Shown piece after piece: positions 8,309-16,600 of a stretch of 33,193 nt of DNA. Below the pieces are notes generated by a model. It was not told the DNA's origin, did not search any database, and was given only the letters and a program-made list of their open reading frames with translations. Position numbers and translations under genes: made by a program. Positions within the stretch are counted from its first letter, which is position 1; every line of letters starts with the position of its first letter. Source of the stretch: Nocardiopsis listeri (GTDB taxonomy: Bacteria > Actinomycetota > Actinomycetes > Streptosporangiales > Streptosporangiaceae); NCBI RefSeq assembly GCF_020741345.1, contig NZ_DYZD01000303.1:1-33193 (forward strand), read 5' to 3'.

Positions 8309-8998
8309 TCAGGAGCGCGCGGACCGCGCGGGCTTCTGCTCGGCCGGTTCGCAGACCTCGGTGACGGGGGCGAGCCACAGACCGGTGAGGGCGTCGGTCA
8401 GTCCGACGGCGGCGCGCCGCCAGGAGCCCTGGGGGGTGTCGACCCCCTCGCTCAGTGCACGCTCGCGCTCGGCCAACGTGTGGATCATGAGTTGACGCGC
8501 CATGTCCTGGCGTTCGGCGCGGGTCTGGTCGGGCAGGTCGGGAAGGCATGCGTGCAGTGCTTCCCCCGCTCGTACCAGGGAAGGGCGGCCGAGGGCCTCC
8601 CGGCTCACGATCCTGCGTAGGGAGAGGTCGCCCATCACCTGGGCGGTGAACCTCGCGTACCAGGAGGGGGTGCCCAGGTCGGCGAGGTGTCGGGCGAAGG
8701 GTTCCACCATGCAGGCGACCCAGTCCCTGGCCTCGGTGGAGCCCTCGACGCTCGACACCATGTGAAGACGGATCTCTTCGATCGGTTCGGTGTGCCTGCG
8801 CGCGATGGCGAGGACCAGGCCGGCCTTGGAACCGAAATGGTAGGTGACCGCGGTGTTGTTCCCCTGGTCCGCGGCCTGTCCGATCCGTCGGTTGGACACA
8901 CCGGAGGGGCCGTGCTCGGCGAAGAGCCGCTCGGCCGCGACCAGGATCCTCTCCCTTGTCGCGGCGACCCTGCCCGACCTCGTCACGCTGCCACTCAT
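8309..8998 (-). CDS. TetR-family regulator, divergent from an MFS exporter
   Basis: A 229-aa regulator. The N-terminal HTH (about residues 10-60) includes the TetR-typical stretch TRERILVAAERLFAEHG and the recognition helix region ending TYHFGSKAGLV. The C-terminal domain is helical and would bind a ligand. The start is set at the ATG at 8998, which has GGTGGA close upstream; a GTG at 9040 in the same frame lacks a ribosome site. The gene is back to back with an MFS drug exporter. The inverted repeat at 9090-9109 between them is the likely operator, so it probably represses the exporter, and possibly itself, until the exported compound binds. Confidence 0.88.
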   Translation of the reverse strand: MSGSVTRSGRVAATRERILVAAERLFAEHGPSGVSNRRIGQAADQGNNTAVTYHFGSKAGLVLAIARRHTEPIEEIRLHMVSSVEGSTEARDWVACMVEPFARHLADLGTPSWYARFTAQVMGDLSLRRIVSREALGRPSLVRAGEALHACLPDLPDQTRAERQDMARQLMIHTLAERERALSEGVDTPQGSWRRAAVGLTDALTGLWLAPVTEVCEPAEQKPARSARS

Positions 8999-9089
8999 GG
9001 GATCCACCGTATCGGCGTGCTCGTCGTCGTTGCTCGCCACGATGGGCGAGTGGGGGCCTTCGACCCCCTACAGTGATTTTAATTCATGC

Positions 9090-9109
9090 ACCTGACTTAA
9101 AAGTCGGGT
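9090..9109. promoter_or_regulatory. Probable TetR operator between regulator and exporter
   Basis: ACCTGACTTAAAAGTCGGGT is an inverted repeat with two 9-bp arms around AA and only one mismatched pair. It lies 92 bp from the TetR start and 36 bp before the exporter start, in an AT-rich patch (GATTTTAATTCATG) likely to hold the promoters. Confidence 0.7.
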
Positions 9110-9145
9110 GCCATCATCGTGCGTTCGGAAACGGGGATCCGCTCC

Positions 9146-10657
9146 ATGAAACGAGCTTTCGACGAGGCCACACCCGACGAGACGGGTTCACGCCTGCGGC
9201 CGCAAGTGGTCGTCGCGGTTCTGGCCTTCGGGGGCATCGTCGTCTCGCTCATGCAGACCCTGGTCATCCCCCTGGTACCGGTGCTCCCCGAACTCCTGGG
9301 AGCCACCCCCGGCGACACCGCCTGGGCGATCACCGCCACGTTGCTCGCCGCTGCGATCGCCACCCCGACCGTCGGCCGTCTGGGGGACATGTACGGCAAG
9401 CGCCGCATGCTGCTGATCAGCCTCGCCGTGCTGGTGGCCGGGTCCGTGTTCTGCGCCCTGGCCACGAACCTGTCGATCATGGTGGTCGGACGCGTGCTCC
9501 AGGGCCTGGCGGCGGGTGTGATCCCCCTGGGCATCAGCATCATGCGCGACGTGCTTCCGCCCGAGCGGCTCGGTGGGGCGACCGCGCTGATGAGCGCCTC
9601 GCTCGGAGTGGGTGGCGCGCTGGGGCTGCCCGCCGCCGCGTTCGTCGTGCAGAAGGCGGACTGGCACGTCATGTTCTGGGTCGCCGCTGCGCTGGCGGCC
9701 GTCGCCGGGGTCCTGGTCCGCCTGCTGATCCCCGACACCGGGGTCCGTACCGGTGGCAGGTTCGACCTGATCGGATCCCTGGGACTGTCGGTCGCCCTGC
9801 TCCTGCTGCTGCTCGCCGTCTCCAAGGGTTCCGACTGGGGCTGGGGAAGCGGTGTTCCGGGCGCGATGCTCGTCGTCGCGGCCGTGGTGCTCGTGGTCTG
9901 GGGGTGGTGGGAGCTGCGCACCTCGCAGCCGCTGGTGGATCTGCGCGTCAGCGTGCGACGCCAGGTACTGCTGACCAACACCGCCTCCGTGATGTTCGGT
10001 TTCTCGATGTTCGCGATGTCCCTGGTCGTGCCCCAGGTGATCCAGCTGCCGGAGGTCACCGGATACGGCTTCGGACGGACGATCCTGATCGCGGGCCTGG
10101 TGATGGCGCCGAACGGCCTGGTGATGATGGCGATGTCGCCGATCTCGGCGCGCATCTCCCGAGCCAGGGGGCCGAAGACGACCCTGATGGCCGGCGCCCT
10201 GCTGGTCGCTTCGGGCTATGGCATGAGCGTGGTCCTCATGTCCGGGCTCTGGCAGCTCATGATCGCCTCCACCATCATCGGAGCGGGCGTGGGCCTGGCC
10301 TACGGGGCCATGCCCGCCCTGGTCATGGCGGCCGTGCCCCTTTCGGAGACCGCGGCGGCCAACAGCCTCAACACCCTGATGCGATCCATCGGCACCTCCG
10401 TGGCCAGTGCCGTGGCCGGCGTGGTCATCGCCAACGTGACCATGAGCGCGGGAGGAGAGGTCTTCCCGGCGCGCGACGCCTTCACCCTGATCCTTGGCCT
10501 GGGAGCCCTGGCCGCGCTGACCGCGTTCGTCATCGCCGCCTTCCTGCCCGGCCGCGCCAAGGCCACCGCACCCGTCGAGCCCGAACCCGTCCAAAGGTCA
10601 GGAGCGCGCGGAGGTGAACCGAAGGAAGCTTCCGCCCTGGCCCAGGACCAGCCCTAG
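9146..10657 (+). CDS. MFS multidrug exporter, DHA2 (14-helix) type
   Basis: A 503-aa inner-membrane proton antiporter. Length and hydropathy fit the 14-helix DHA2 (EmrB/QacA) group. The loop 2-3 motif is GRLGDMYGKRRMLL, the helix 4 arginine is in VVGRVLQGLAAG, and a helix 5 motif C-like stretch is GVGGALGLPAAA. It should export small hydrophobic compounds. The start is the ATG at 9146; an in-frame GTG at 9119 is a weaker alternative. The divergent TetR gene and intervening operator suggest drug-induced expression. The last 60 bases overlap the end of the opposing MATE gene. It is 3 kb left of the enediyne PKS gene, so export of that product is possible but unproven. Confidence 0.92.
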   Translation: MKRAFDEATPDETGSRLRPQVVVAVLAFGGIVVSLMQTLVIPLVPVLPELLGATPGDTAWAITATLLAAAIATPTVGRLGDMYGKRRMLLISLAVLVAGSVFCALATNLSIMVVGRVLQGLAAGVIPLGISIMRDVLPPERLGGATALMSASLGVGGALGLPAAAFVVQKADWHVMFWVAAALAAVAGVLVRLLIPDTGVRTGGRFDLIGSLGLSVALLLLLLAVSKGSDWGWGSGVPGAMLVVAAVVLVVWGWWELRTSQPLVDLRVSVRRQVLLTNTASVMFGFSMFAMSLVVPQVIQLPEVTGYGFGRTILIAGLVMAPNGLVMMAMSPISARISRARGPKTTLMAGALLVASGYGMSVVLMSGLWQLMIASTIIGAGVGLAYGAMPALVMAAVPLSETAAANSLNTLMRSIGTSVASAVAGVVIANVTMSAGGEVFPARDAFTLILGLGALAALTAFVIAAFLPGRAKATAPVEPEPVQRSGARGGEPKEASALAQDQP

Positions 10658-11977
10658 GGAGGCCACCGCGTAGGCGGACCAGAGCCAGGCCAGCCCGCCA
10701 CCGGCCGCGGCGGGGAAGGCCACCAGGGCCAACAGCCCGAAACAGACCGCGAACGTGTACAGGGTCGGGGAGGTGCGCTTGAGGGCGAGCAGACCCATGC
10801 CGGGCAGGGCCTGGGCCCCGTCGGCCACCACCACGACGAACAACACCGGCAACAGCCCGATCACCAATGCCTGCACCTGAGGGTCGGGGGTGAACACGCC
10901 CAGCAACGGGCGGGCCACCAGGAGGACCAGCAGCACACCGGCCGCCACCACCGGCAGGGCCAGACAGATCCCGGCGGCCAGGGATCGGCGCACCTGTCCG
11001 AACCCGTGTCGGCCTGCGTCGGCGGCGGCCCGCGCCATGAACGGCACGGTCGCCTGACCCACCGCCGTGGCCGGTAGGAACACGAACGTGGCCAGGGTGA
11101 CCATGATCTGGTGGGCGGCGGCGTCGGCCACGCCGGCGGTCGCCGCGGCCATCGCCAGCACGCCCAGGACGCCGAACTTGATGAGCATGGTGGAGCCCAT
11201 GGGCAGCCCGACCCGGGCCATGCGCCACACGGTGCTCCAGACGGGCCGACCCAGGCCGACGCGGTGCCCGTCCAAGGCGGTGCGTCGGCGCAGCAACAGG
11301 TGGGCCGTGGCCAGAGCGGCGGTGGCGTTGACGAACATGGCCACGCCCGCGCCGGTCATGCCCAGGGTGGGCAGCGGACCCGGCCCCAGGACCAGCGACG
11401 GGATGAGCACGATCGAGGAACCGGTGTTGACCAGGCCCACCCACATGGCCTCCTTGGAACGGCCCAGGGCGATCAGCAACGTGGTGGCCGAGGTCTGGAA
11501 CGAGACGACCACCAGGGTGAGGGCCATGAGGTAGGGGAAGGGGCCGAAGGCGGCGACGGTCGCCTCGGGTACGCCGATGAGCGTGGACAGAACGGGGACG
11601 GCGGTCACGGCCAGGCCGCCCAGGGCACCGGCGCACAGGGCCAGCCACATCGCGTCGCGGAAGGTGGATTCGAGCTCACCGGGATCGTCGCCGCTCTGGG
11701 CGACGAACGGCATGGAGCCTCGCAGCGCGCCTTGGACGACCATGATGGCCGGGTTGAACACGGCGATGGTCATCGCGTAGGCGGCCAGGGACGCGGTGCC
11801 GGCGTGACCCAGGACGGCGGCGGTGACCAGGGTGCCGACGACGCCGGCGACCATCGACAGGTACAGCGGGAACGTCTTGGCCGAGATGTCCTTGACCAGG
11901 GCGGAGAGGGGGCGAGGGGCGGCGTTGTCCAGGGAGGGTTCGTCGGGGGAACCGTGGGCATCGGCCGAGGGGGACAT
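10598..11977 (-). CDS. MATE-family efflux transporter
   Basis: A 459-aa membrane protein with about 12 hydrophobic helices in two similar halves, typical for MATE exporters, which use Na+ or H+ gradients to expel drugs and metabolites. The N-terminal half contains FPLYLSMVAGVVGTLVTAAVLGHAG and the repeated family pattern with GALRG and AQSGDDPG. The second half begins near LGRPVWSTVWRMARVGLPMGS. The start is the ATG at 11977, with GAAAGCAG upstream; a GTG/ATG eleven codons earlier is possible. The 3' ends of this gene and of the MFS gene overlap by 60 bp in opposite directions. Substrate unknown. Confidence 0.9.
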   Translation of the reverse strand: MSPSADAHGSPDEPSLDNAAPRPLSALVKDISAKTFPLYLSMVAGVVGTLVTAAVLGHAGTASLAAYAMTIAVFNPAIMVVQGALRGSMPFVAQSGDDPGELESTFRDAMWLALCAGALGGLAVTAVPVLSTLIGVPEATVAAFGPFPYLMALTLVVVSFQTSATTLLIALGRSKEAMWVGLVNTGSSIVLIPSLVLGPGPLPTLGMTGAGVAMFVNATAALATAHLLLRRRTALDGHRVGLGRPVWSTVWRMARVGLPMGSTMLIKFGVLGVLAMAAATAGVADAAAHQIMVTLATFVFLPATAVGQATVPFMARAAADAGRHGFGQVRRSLAAGICLALPVVAAGVLLVLLVARPLLGVFTPDPQVQALVIGLLPVLFVVVVADGAQALPGMGLLALKRTSPTLYTFAVCFGLLALVAFPAAAGGGLAWLWSAYAVASLGLVLGQGGSFLRFTSARS

Positions 11978-12312
11978 GGTCTGCTTTCGTGCTCGACGGG
12001 TCGGCGTCAACCTACCAGCGCGAGAACTCGGGCGAATCAGGCAATCTACGTCATAAAGGTGCGGATTTGGGAGCCCGAGTTCATTGGCGTACCGGGTTCC
12101 GTAGGCTGTCCTCGCGTGGTTCTCCCGCGCAGAGGTCGGTTCGGGGCGTAGTGGACGGATGTCCCGAACCGGCCTCGTGGTCCGTTACGGGTGTGAGGTG
12201 TCGCTCGTGTGGTCTTTCCCCTTGTGCGCGTGTACCCGTGGGTGTTGCATGTTCTCTGATCCGGCGGCCGAGACGACGGTCGGGCCGCCACGTGGTGGAG
12301 GAGCGCGTACGC
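11978..12312. other. Divergent intergenic region, no clear gene
   Basis: This 335-bp stretch separates the MATE gene from the zinc-finger gene and must hold both promoters. Open frames through it are extensions of the zinc-finger frame without a good start. Just before 12313 there is a good ribosome site (GGAGGAG near 12296-12302). I see no convincing operator or RNA structure. Confidence 0.4.
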
Positions 12313-13062
12313 ATGGCAGTGGGGTTCTGGCGGTGCGGCATGTGCGCCGCCCGCAACGAACCGTCCAAGCACACCTGCATGGTGTGCGACACGGTGCGCG
12401 CCGTGGGTACGCGCGGAGAGTCCGACGAGGGTGACCTGTTGGCCCCGGCCGAGAGCACGGCCTTCTCCTCCCCAGAGGAGCCGCCGCGACGTGTGGAACC
12501 GGGCTCGATGTTCGTCCCGGCGAGGGCCCGCTCGGGCGGGGCGACCACGAAGGCGGACGACACCGGTGGGGAGCCGGAGGCCGACCTTCACCGTCGACGG
12601 TCGAAGTGGGGCCCGCCGCGGTGGCCGCAGGGTACGGTGCGCGCTCTGACTCTGGCGGTGGTCGGCGCGGTGGTGTTGATCCTGGTGTGGATACTGCCCC
12701 GCCTGGGCGGGGAGGACACGGCCGGAGCGCCGGGGGAGCCCGTGGTCGAGGAGTTCTGCCCCGACCGGGTCTCGGAACTGGTGCCGGGGGAGGGGCCGGG
12801 CGCGTTGGAGGCGGCCTACGAGACCGAGCGACACCGGATCATGCTGTGCTCCAACAGCGTGGGGGAGCTGTTCTACTTCGGGGAGTTCCTGGACGGTGAG
12901 GGCGAGGCGATGGTCGTGCCCGCGGAACGGTCCGAGGAGGGCTACGTGGCCGAGTCCGGGCAGACCCTGTACGAGATCGTCGGCGACGAGGTGGTGATCA
13001 CCGGGGCCGACGGCCAGGAGGTGGCGCGTCTGGCCCTGGAAACGGTGGAGAACCCGAGCTAG
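12313..13062 (+). CDS. Membrane protein with an N-terminal RanBP2-type zinc finger
   Basis: A 249-aa protein of unknown function. Residues about 5-25 read W-x-C-x2-C-x3-N-x6-C-x2-C (FWRCGMCAARNEPSKHTCMVC), an exact match to the RanBP2/NZF zinc-finger pattern best known from eukaryotes. A long polar, probably disordered linker follows. A single membrane helix lies near 114-132 (ALTLAVVGAVVLILVWIL), and a roughly 115-residue acidic C-terminal domain follows. The zinc finger should be cytoplasmic and the C-terminal domain outside. Within that domain two cysteines (EEFCPDR and IMLCSNS) may form a disulfide. The start is the ATG at 12313 behind GGAGGAG. A strong hairpin follows the stop. It could sense or anchor something at the membrane, but its partner is unknown. 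Confidence 0.75.
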   Translation: MAVGFWRCGMCAARNEPSKHTCMVCDTVRAVGTRGESDEGDLLAPAESTAFSSPEEPPRRVEPGSMFVPARARSGGATTKADDTGGEPEADLHRRRSKWGPPRWPQGTVRALTLAVVGAVVLILVWILPRLGGEDTAGAPGEPVVEEFCPDRVSELVPGEGPGALEAAYETERHRIMLCSNSVGELFYFGEFLDGEGEAMVVPAERSEEGYVAESGQTLYEIVGDEVVITGADGQEVARLALETVENPS

Positions 13063-13071
13063 CGCGCGAGA

Positions 13072-13100
13072 CGGCGGGTGCGATCGAGGCGCACCCGCCG
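13072..13100. terminator. Hairpin between convergent genes
   Basis: An 11-bp perfect stem (CGGCGGGTGCG paired with CGCACCCGCCG) with a 7-base loop lies 10 bp after the zinc-finger gene and 9 bp from the 3' end of the opposing 30-aa gene. It can serve both directions. No T-tract follows, which is common in high-GC actinomycetes. Confidence 0.7.
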
Positions 13101-13108
13101 GCGTGGTG

Positions 13109-13201
13109 CTATCGGGTCTTCACGACGGCCGCGAGGAGACCGGAGATGATCATCATCGACAGGCTGATGATCATGAGTACGAATCCGATGGTTCCGACCA
13201 T
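13109..13201 (-). CDS. 30-aa single-helix membrane peptide
   Basis: The frame starting at the ATG at 13201 encodes 30 residues: MVGT, one continuous hydrophobic helix (IGFVLMIISLSMMIISGLLA), then AVVKTR with basic residues at the end. GAAGGAAA sits six bases before the ATG, an excellent ribosome site, and the peptide has the ideal length for one membrane crossing. A GTG-started extension of 30 more residues would run through the leader hairpin and is rejected. The positive end suggests N-out/C-in orientation. It is separated from the convergent zinc-finger gene by a shared terminator hairpin. Function is unknown; small helices like this often modulate larger membrane proteins. Confidence 0.6.
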   Translation of the reverse strand: MVGTIGFVLMIISLSMMIISGLLAAVVKTR

Positions 13202-13228
13202 GGTGTTTCCTTCACTTGTCGTCCTCCG

Positions 13229-13255
13229 GGTGCCGGGGGCCGTGTCCCCGGCACC
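13229..13255 (-). promoter_or_regulatory. Hairpin in the leader of the 30-aa peptide gene
   Basis: A perfect 10-bp stem (GGTGCCGGGG/CCCCGGCACC) with a 7-base loop begins 28 bp upstream of the small gene's start codon, just ahead of its ribosome site. It could stabilise the message or act as an attenuator; no T-run follows. Confidence 0.4.
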
Positions 13256-13669
13256 GGCACGCCGGATCGTCCGGAGTTCCGGGCGCGGCATGTATCTCTT
13301 CGGTGCTTCACCCTATCTCGCCGTCGCGTCGGGGCCGCTTCGGGTGGGGCCCGACAGACATGGTCCCGCCCTGGTCCCGGGCATGTCGGCGGTCGATGTC
13401 CGGTCGGTGCCGGACCGCGCGGGTGCCATGCGTGGACGACGACCCGAAGGTGCTCACCCGCGCCCACGTCCCACCGGCCAGGGGTGGGGTGGTCTCTGCG
13501 GGGAGCGGAGCAGGGGATACACCGGTAATGCTCCCATGAATCCATATCATTGATCACGATGTTATGTAATGGGGAGATCCCTGAAAAGCACGAGGGGAGA
13601 AGACACTGCGTCCGGTCTTGCGCATGATTGTTCTGAACTTGACGACTTGTTGCCAATTTCGGAAGTCGT
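13256..13669. promoter_or_regulatory. Upstream region of the enediyne PKS gene
   Basis: About 414 bp without a supported gene. The first two thirds are GC-rich. From about 13535 the composition turns AT-rich, with an imperfect inverted repeat at 13544-13565 (ATATCAT, 8-base spacer, ATGTTAT) and a -10-like TATGTAAT at 13563-13570. This is the natural place for the PKS operon promoter and a regulator site, roughly 100 bp before the start codon. A short GGGA-GA-TCCC repeat follows near 13572-13581. Confidence 0.45.
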
Positions 13670-16600
13670 GTGGTGCGGATCATGCAGAAAAATCGGATCG
13701 CCGTCGTGGGGGTCGGTCTGACCTACCCTGATGCTGATTCTCCCGGAGAACTCTGGGACAACGTGCTTTCTGGCAGGAGGGCCTTCCGTAAAATTCCGGA
13801 CGAGCGGATGAACCTCGCGGATTATTGGTCCGAGGATCTTGGTGCGGAGGATCGTTTCTATTCGAAAAAGGCCGCAGTGCTCCGTGGGTTCACTTTCGAC
13901 CGGATGCGGTATCGGGTTTCCGGGAGCTCCTTCCGGTCGACGGACATGACGCATTGGCTGGCTCTGGAAACGATGTCCCGGGCACTGGAGGACGCGGGTC
14001 TTCCGGAGGGGGAGGGGCTTCCGCGCCGATCCACCGGGGTGGTGATCGGCAACAGCCTCACCGGAGAGTTCTCCCGGGCCAACACGATGCGGCTGCGCTG
14101 GCCCTACGTCCGCCGGACCGTGGCCTCGGCCCTGTTGGAACACGGTTGGGACGAGACCGAGGCGGAGAGTTTCCTGGAGACCCTGGAGACCTCCTACAAG
14201 GCCCCCTTCCCTCGGATCGACGAGGACACCCTGGCGGGTGGTCTCTCCAACACCATCGCCGGTCGGGTCTGCAACCACTTCGATCTCGGTGGTGGCGGCT
14301 ACACCGTAGACGGTGCCTGTTCCTCCTCCCTTCTGTCCGTGGCCACCGCCGCCACTGCGCTGGCCGAGGGCGACCTCGACGCCGCACTCGCGGGTGGGGT
14401 CGATCTCTCCATCGACCCGTTCGAGGTGATCGGTTTCGCCAAAACAGGTGCCCTGGCCACCGGGGATATGAAGGTCTACGACAAGGACTCCAACGGCTTC
14501 TGGCCGGGTGAGGGGGCCGGCGCGCTCGTCCTCATGCGCGAGGAGGACGCGATCGCGCAGGGACGGCGGATCCACGCGCTGATCACCGGGTGGGGGGTCT
14601 CCTCCGACGGTCGGGGCGGGATCACCCGCCCCGAGGAGAGCGGGCACCGGCTCGCCCTGGAACGCGCCTATGCGCGAGCCGGGTACGGCGTCGAGACGGT
14701 CGGATACTTCGAGGGCCACGGCACGGGTACGGCCCTGGGCGACGCTACCGAGCTCGCGGCCCTGTCCGGGGCCCGGACAGCGGCCGACCCCACCGCCGAG
14801 CCCGCCGCACTCGGTTCGGTGAAGGCCAACTTCGGTCACACCAAGGCGGCGGCCGGGATCGCGGGACTGATCAAGGCGGTGCTCGTGGTGCGCAACGGCG
14901 TGATCCCGCCCGCGACCGGTCACCACGACCCGCACCCCCTGCTGGAGGTGGAGACGGCGGTGTTGACGGTGCCGGACCGACCGCTTCCCTGGGCGGAGGA
15001 CCGACCGGTACGTGCCGGGGTCTCCGCCATGGGTTTCGGCGGCGTCAACACGCATGTCACCCTGGAAGCCGCGCCCGACCGACGCGGGGCCGGAGTGACC
15101 GCCCGCACCCGTGCTCTGGTCGCTGGCCGTCAGGATGCCGAACTGCTCGTCGTGGACGGGGAGACCCTCACCGAGGTTCGCGATCGGTTGGCTGAGCTCG
15201 CGGGACTGTTGCCCCGGCTCTCCTACGCCGAACTCACCGACCTCGCAGCGGCCCTGGCGAGGGACTCTGACCGCGGGCCGGCACGGGCGGCAGTGGTCGC
15301 CTCCTCCCCGGAGGAAGCCGAACGGACGATCCGTACGCTGCTCGAACGGATGGAGGCGGGGGAGACGGAGGCCGTGGCGCCGGCGGCGGGCCTCTTTCTC
15401 GCCCACCGGACCACGTCCCCGAACATCGGCTACCTTTTCCCCGGTCAGGGTGCCGGGACGGGTCGGTTCGGAGCCCTTCGCCGCCGTTTCGCCCGGGTCG
15501 ACGACATCCTGGGTTCCGCTGGACTTCCCGAGGGGGGAGACCAGGTCGCCACGGAGGTGGCCCAGCCACGGATCGTGGCGGGATCGCTCGCGGCCATGGC
15601 TGTTCTGGACGACCTGGGCGTGCAGGCCGAGGGGGCCACAGGACACAGCCTGGGCGAGTTGACCGCCCTGCACTGGGCGGGGGCCTTGGACGGCTCGGAG
15701 GTCCTGTCTCTGGCGGCGGCACGCGGCCGGGCGATGGCGGACACGGGTCGTTCGGACGGGGCGATGGCCGGTCTGGCCGTCTCCCCCGCCCGGGTGGAGG
15801 CGTTGGCGGCGTCGGAGCCCGAGGTGGTGGTGGCCGGGTACAACGGACCGGAACAGACCGTGGTGTCCGGTCCGGTCGACGCGGTGGAGCGTGTCTGTGA
15901 ACGGGCGCGCGCCGATGGCGTCACGGCCACACGGGTCAACGTCTCCCACGCCTTCCACTCCCCCCTGGTGGCGGCCTCGGCCCAGGCCCTGGACCACAGG
16001 CTCGATGCGACATCCTTCGAACCGCCGTCATCGGGGGTGGTGTCCACGGTGACCGGGGACCGGCTCACCCCCGACACCGACCTTCGTGCTCTTCTGCGCG
16101 AGCAGATCGTGCTGCCGGTGCGCTTCCACGAGGCCGTCGTACGACTCGCCGAGGGTACCGACCTGCTCATCGAGGTGGGACCCGGTCGCGTGCTCTCGGG
16201 CCTGGCGGCCACGGCGGCTGCGGACGTACCGGTGGTGGCCGTGGACACCGACTCCGAGTCGCTGGCCCCCTTCCTGCGCGTGGTGGCCGCCGCCTTCACG
16301 CTCGGCGCGCCCGTGGACACCGAGGCGCTCTTCGCTGGACGGTTGGTCAGGGAACTGCCCGAGGAGTTCGAGTTCCTGGCCAGCCCCTGTGAGACGGCAC
16401 CGGTCCTGGACGTCGGACGCGGCGAACACCCGACCGGTGTGGCGGGTGGCACGGGAGGACCCGGTCCCGACGGTGTGGAGGGTGCCATGGACACCCTGGA
16501 GCTTCTTCGCACCCTGGCCGCCGCACGCGTCGAACTCCCCGTGAGCATGGTCGGTGCGGGCACGCGCCCCCTGGACGACCTGCACCTGAGTTCCATCACG

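Noticed and set aside
9188-10594. 468-aa minus-strand frame opposite the MFS exporter
   Set aside because: Its His/Gly/Asp/Gln-rich composition is that of a shadow frame; the plus strand encodes a full DHA2 transporter.
13562-15997. 811-aa minus-strand frame opposite the start of the PKS
   Set aside because: Long antisense frames are expected at this GC content, and the plus strand carries an intact ketosynthase and acyltransferase.
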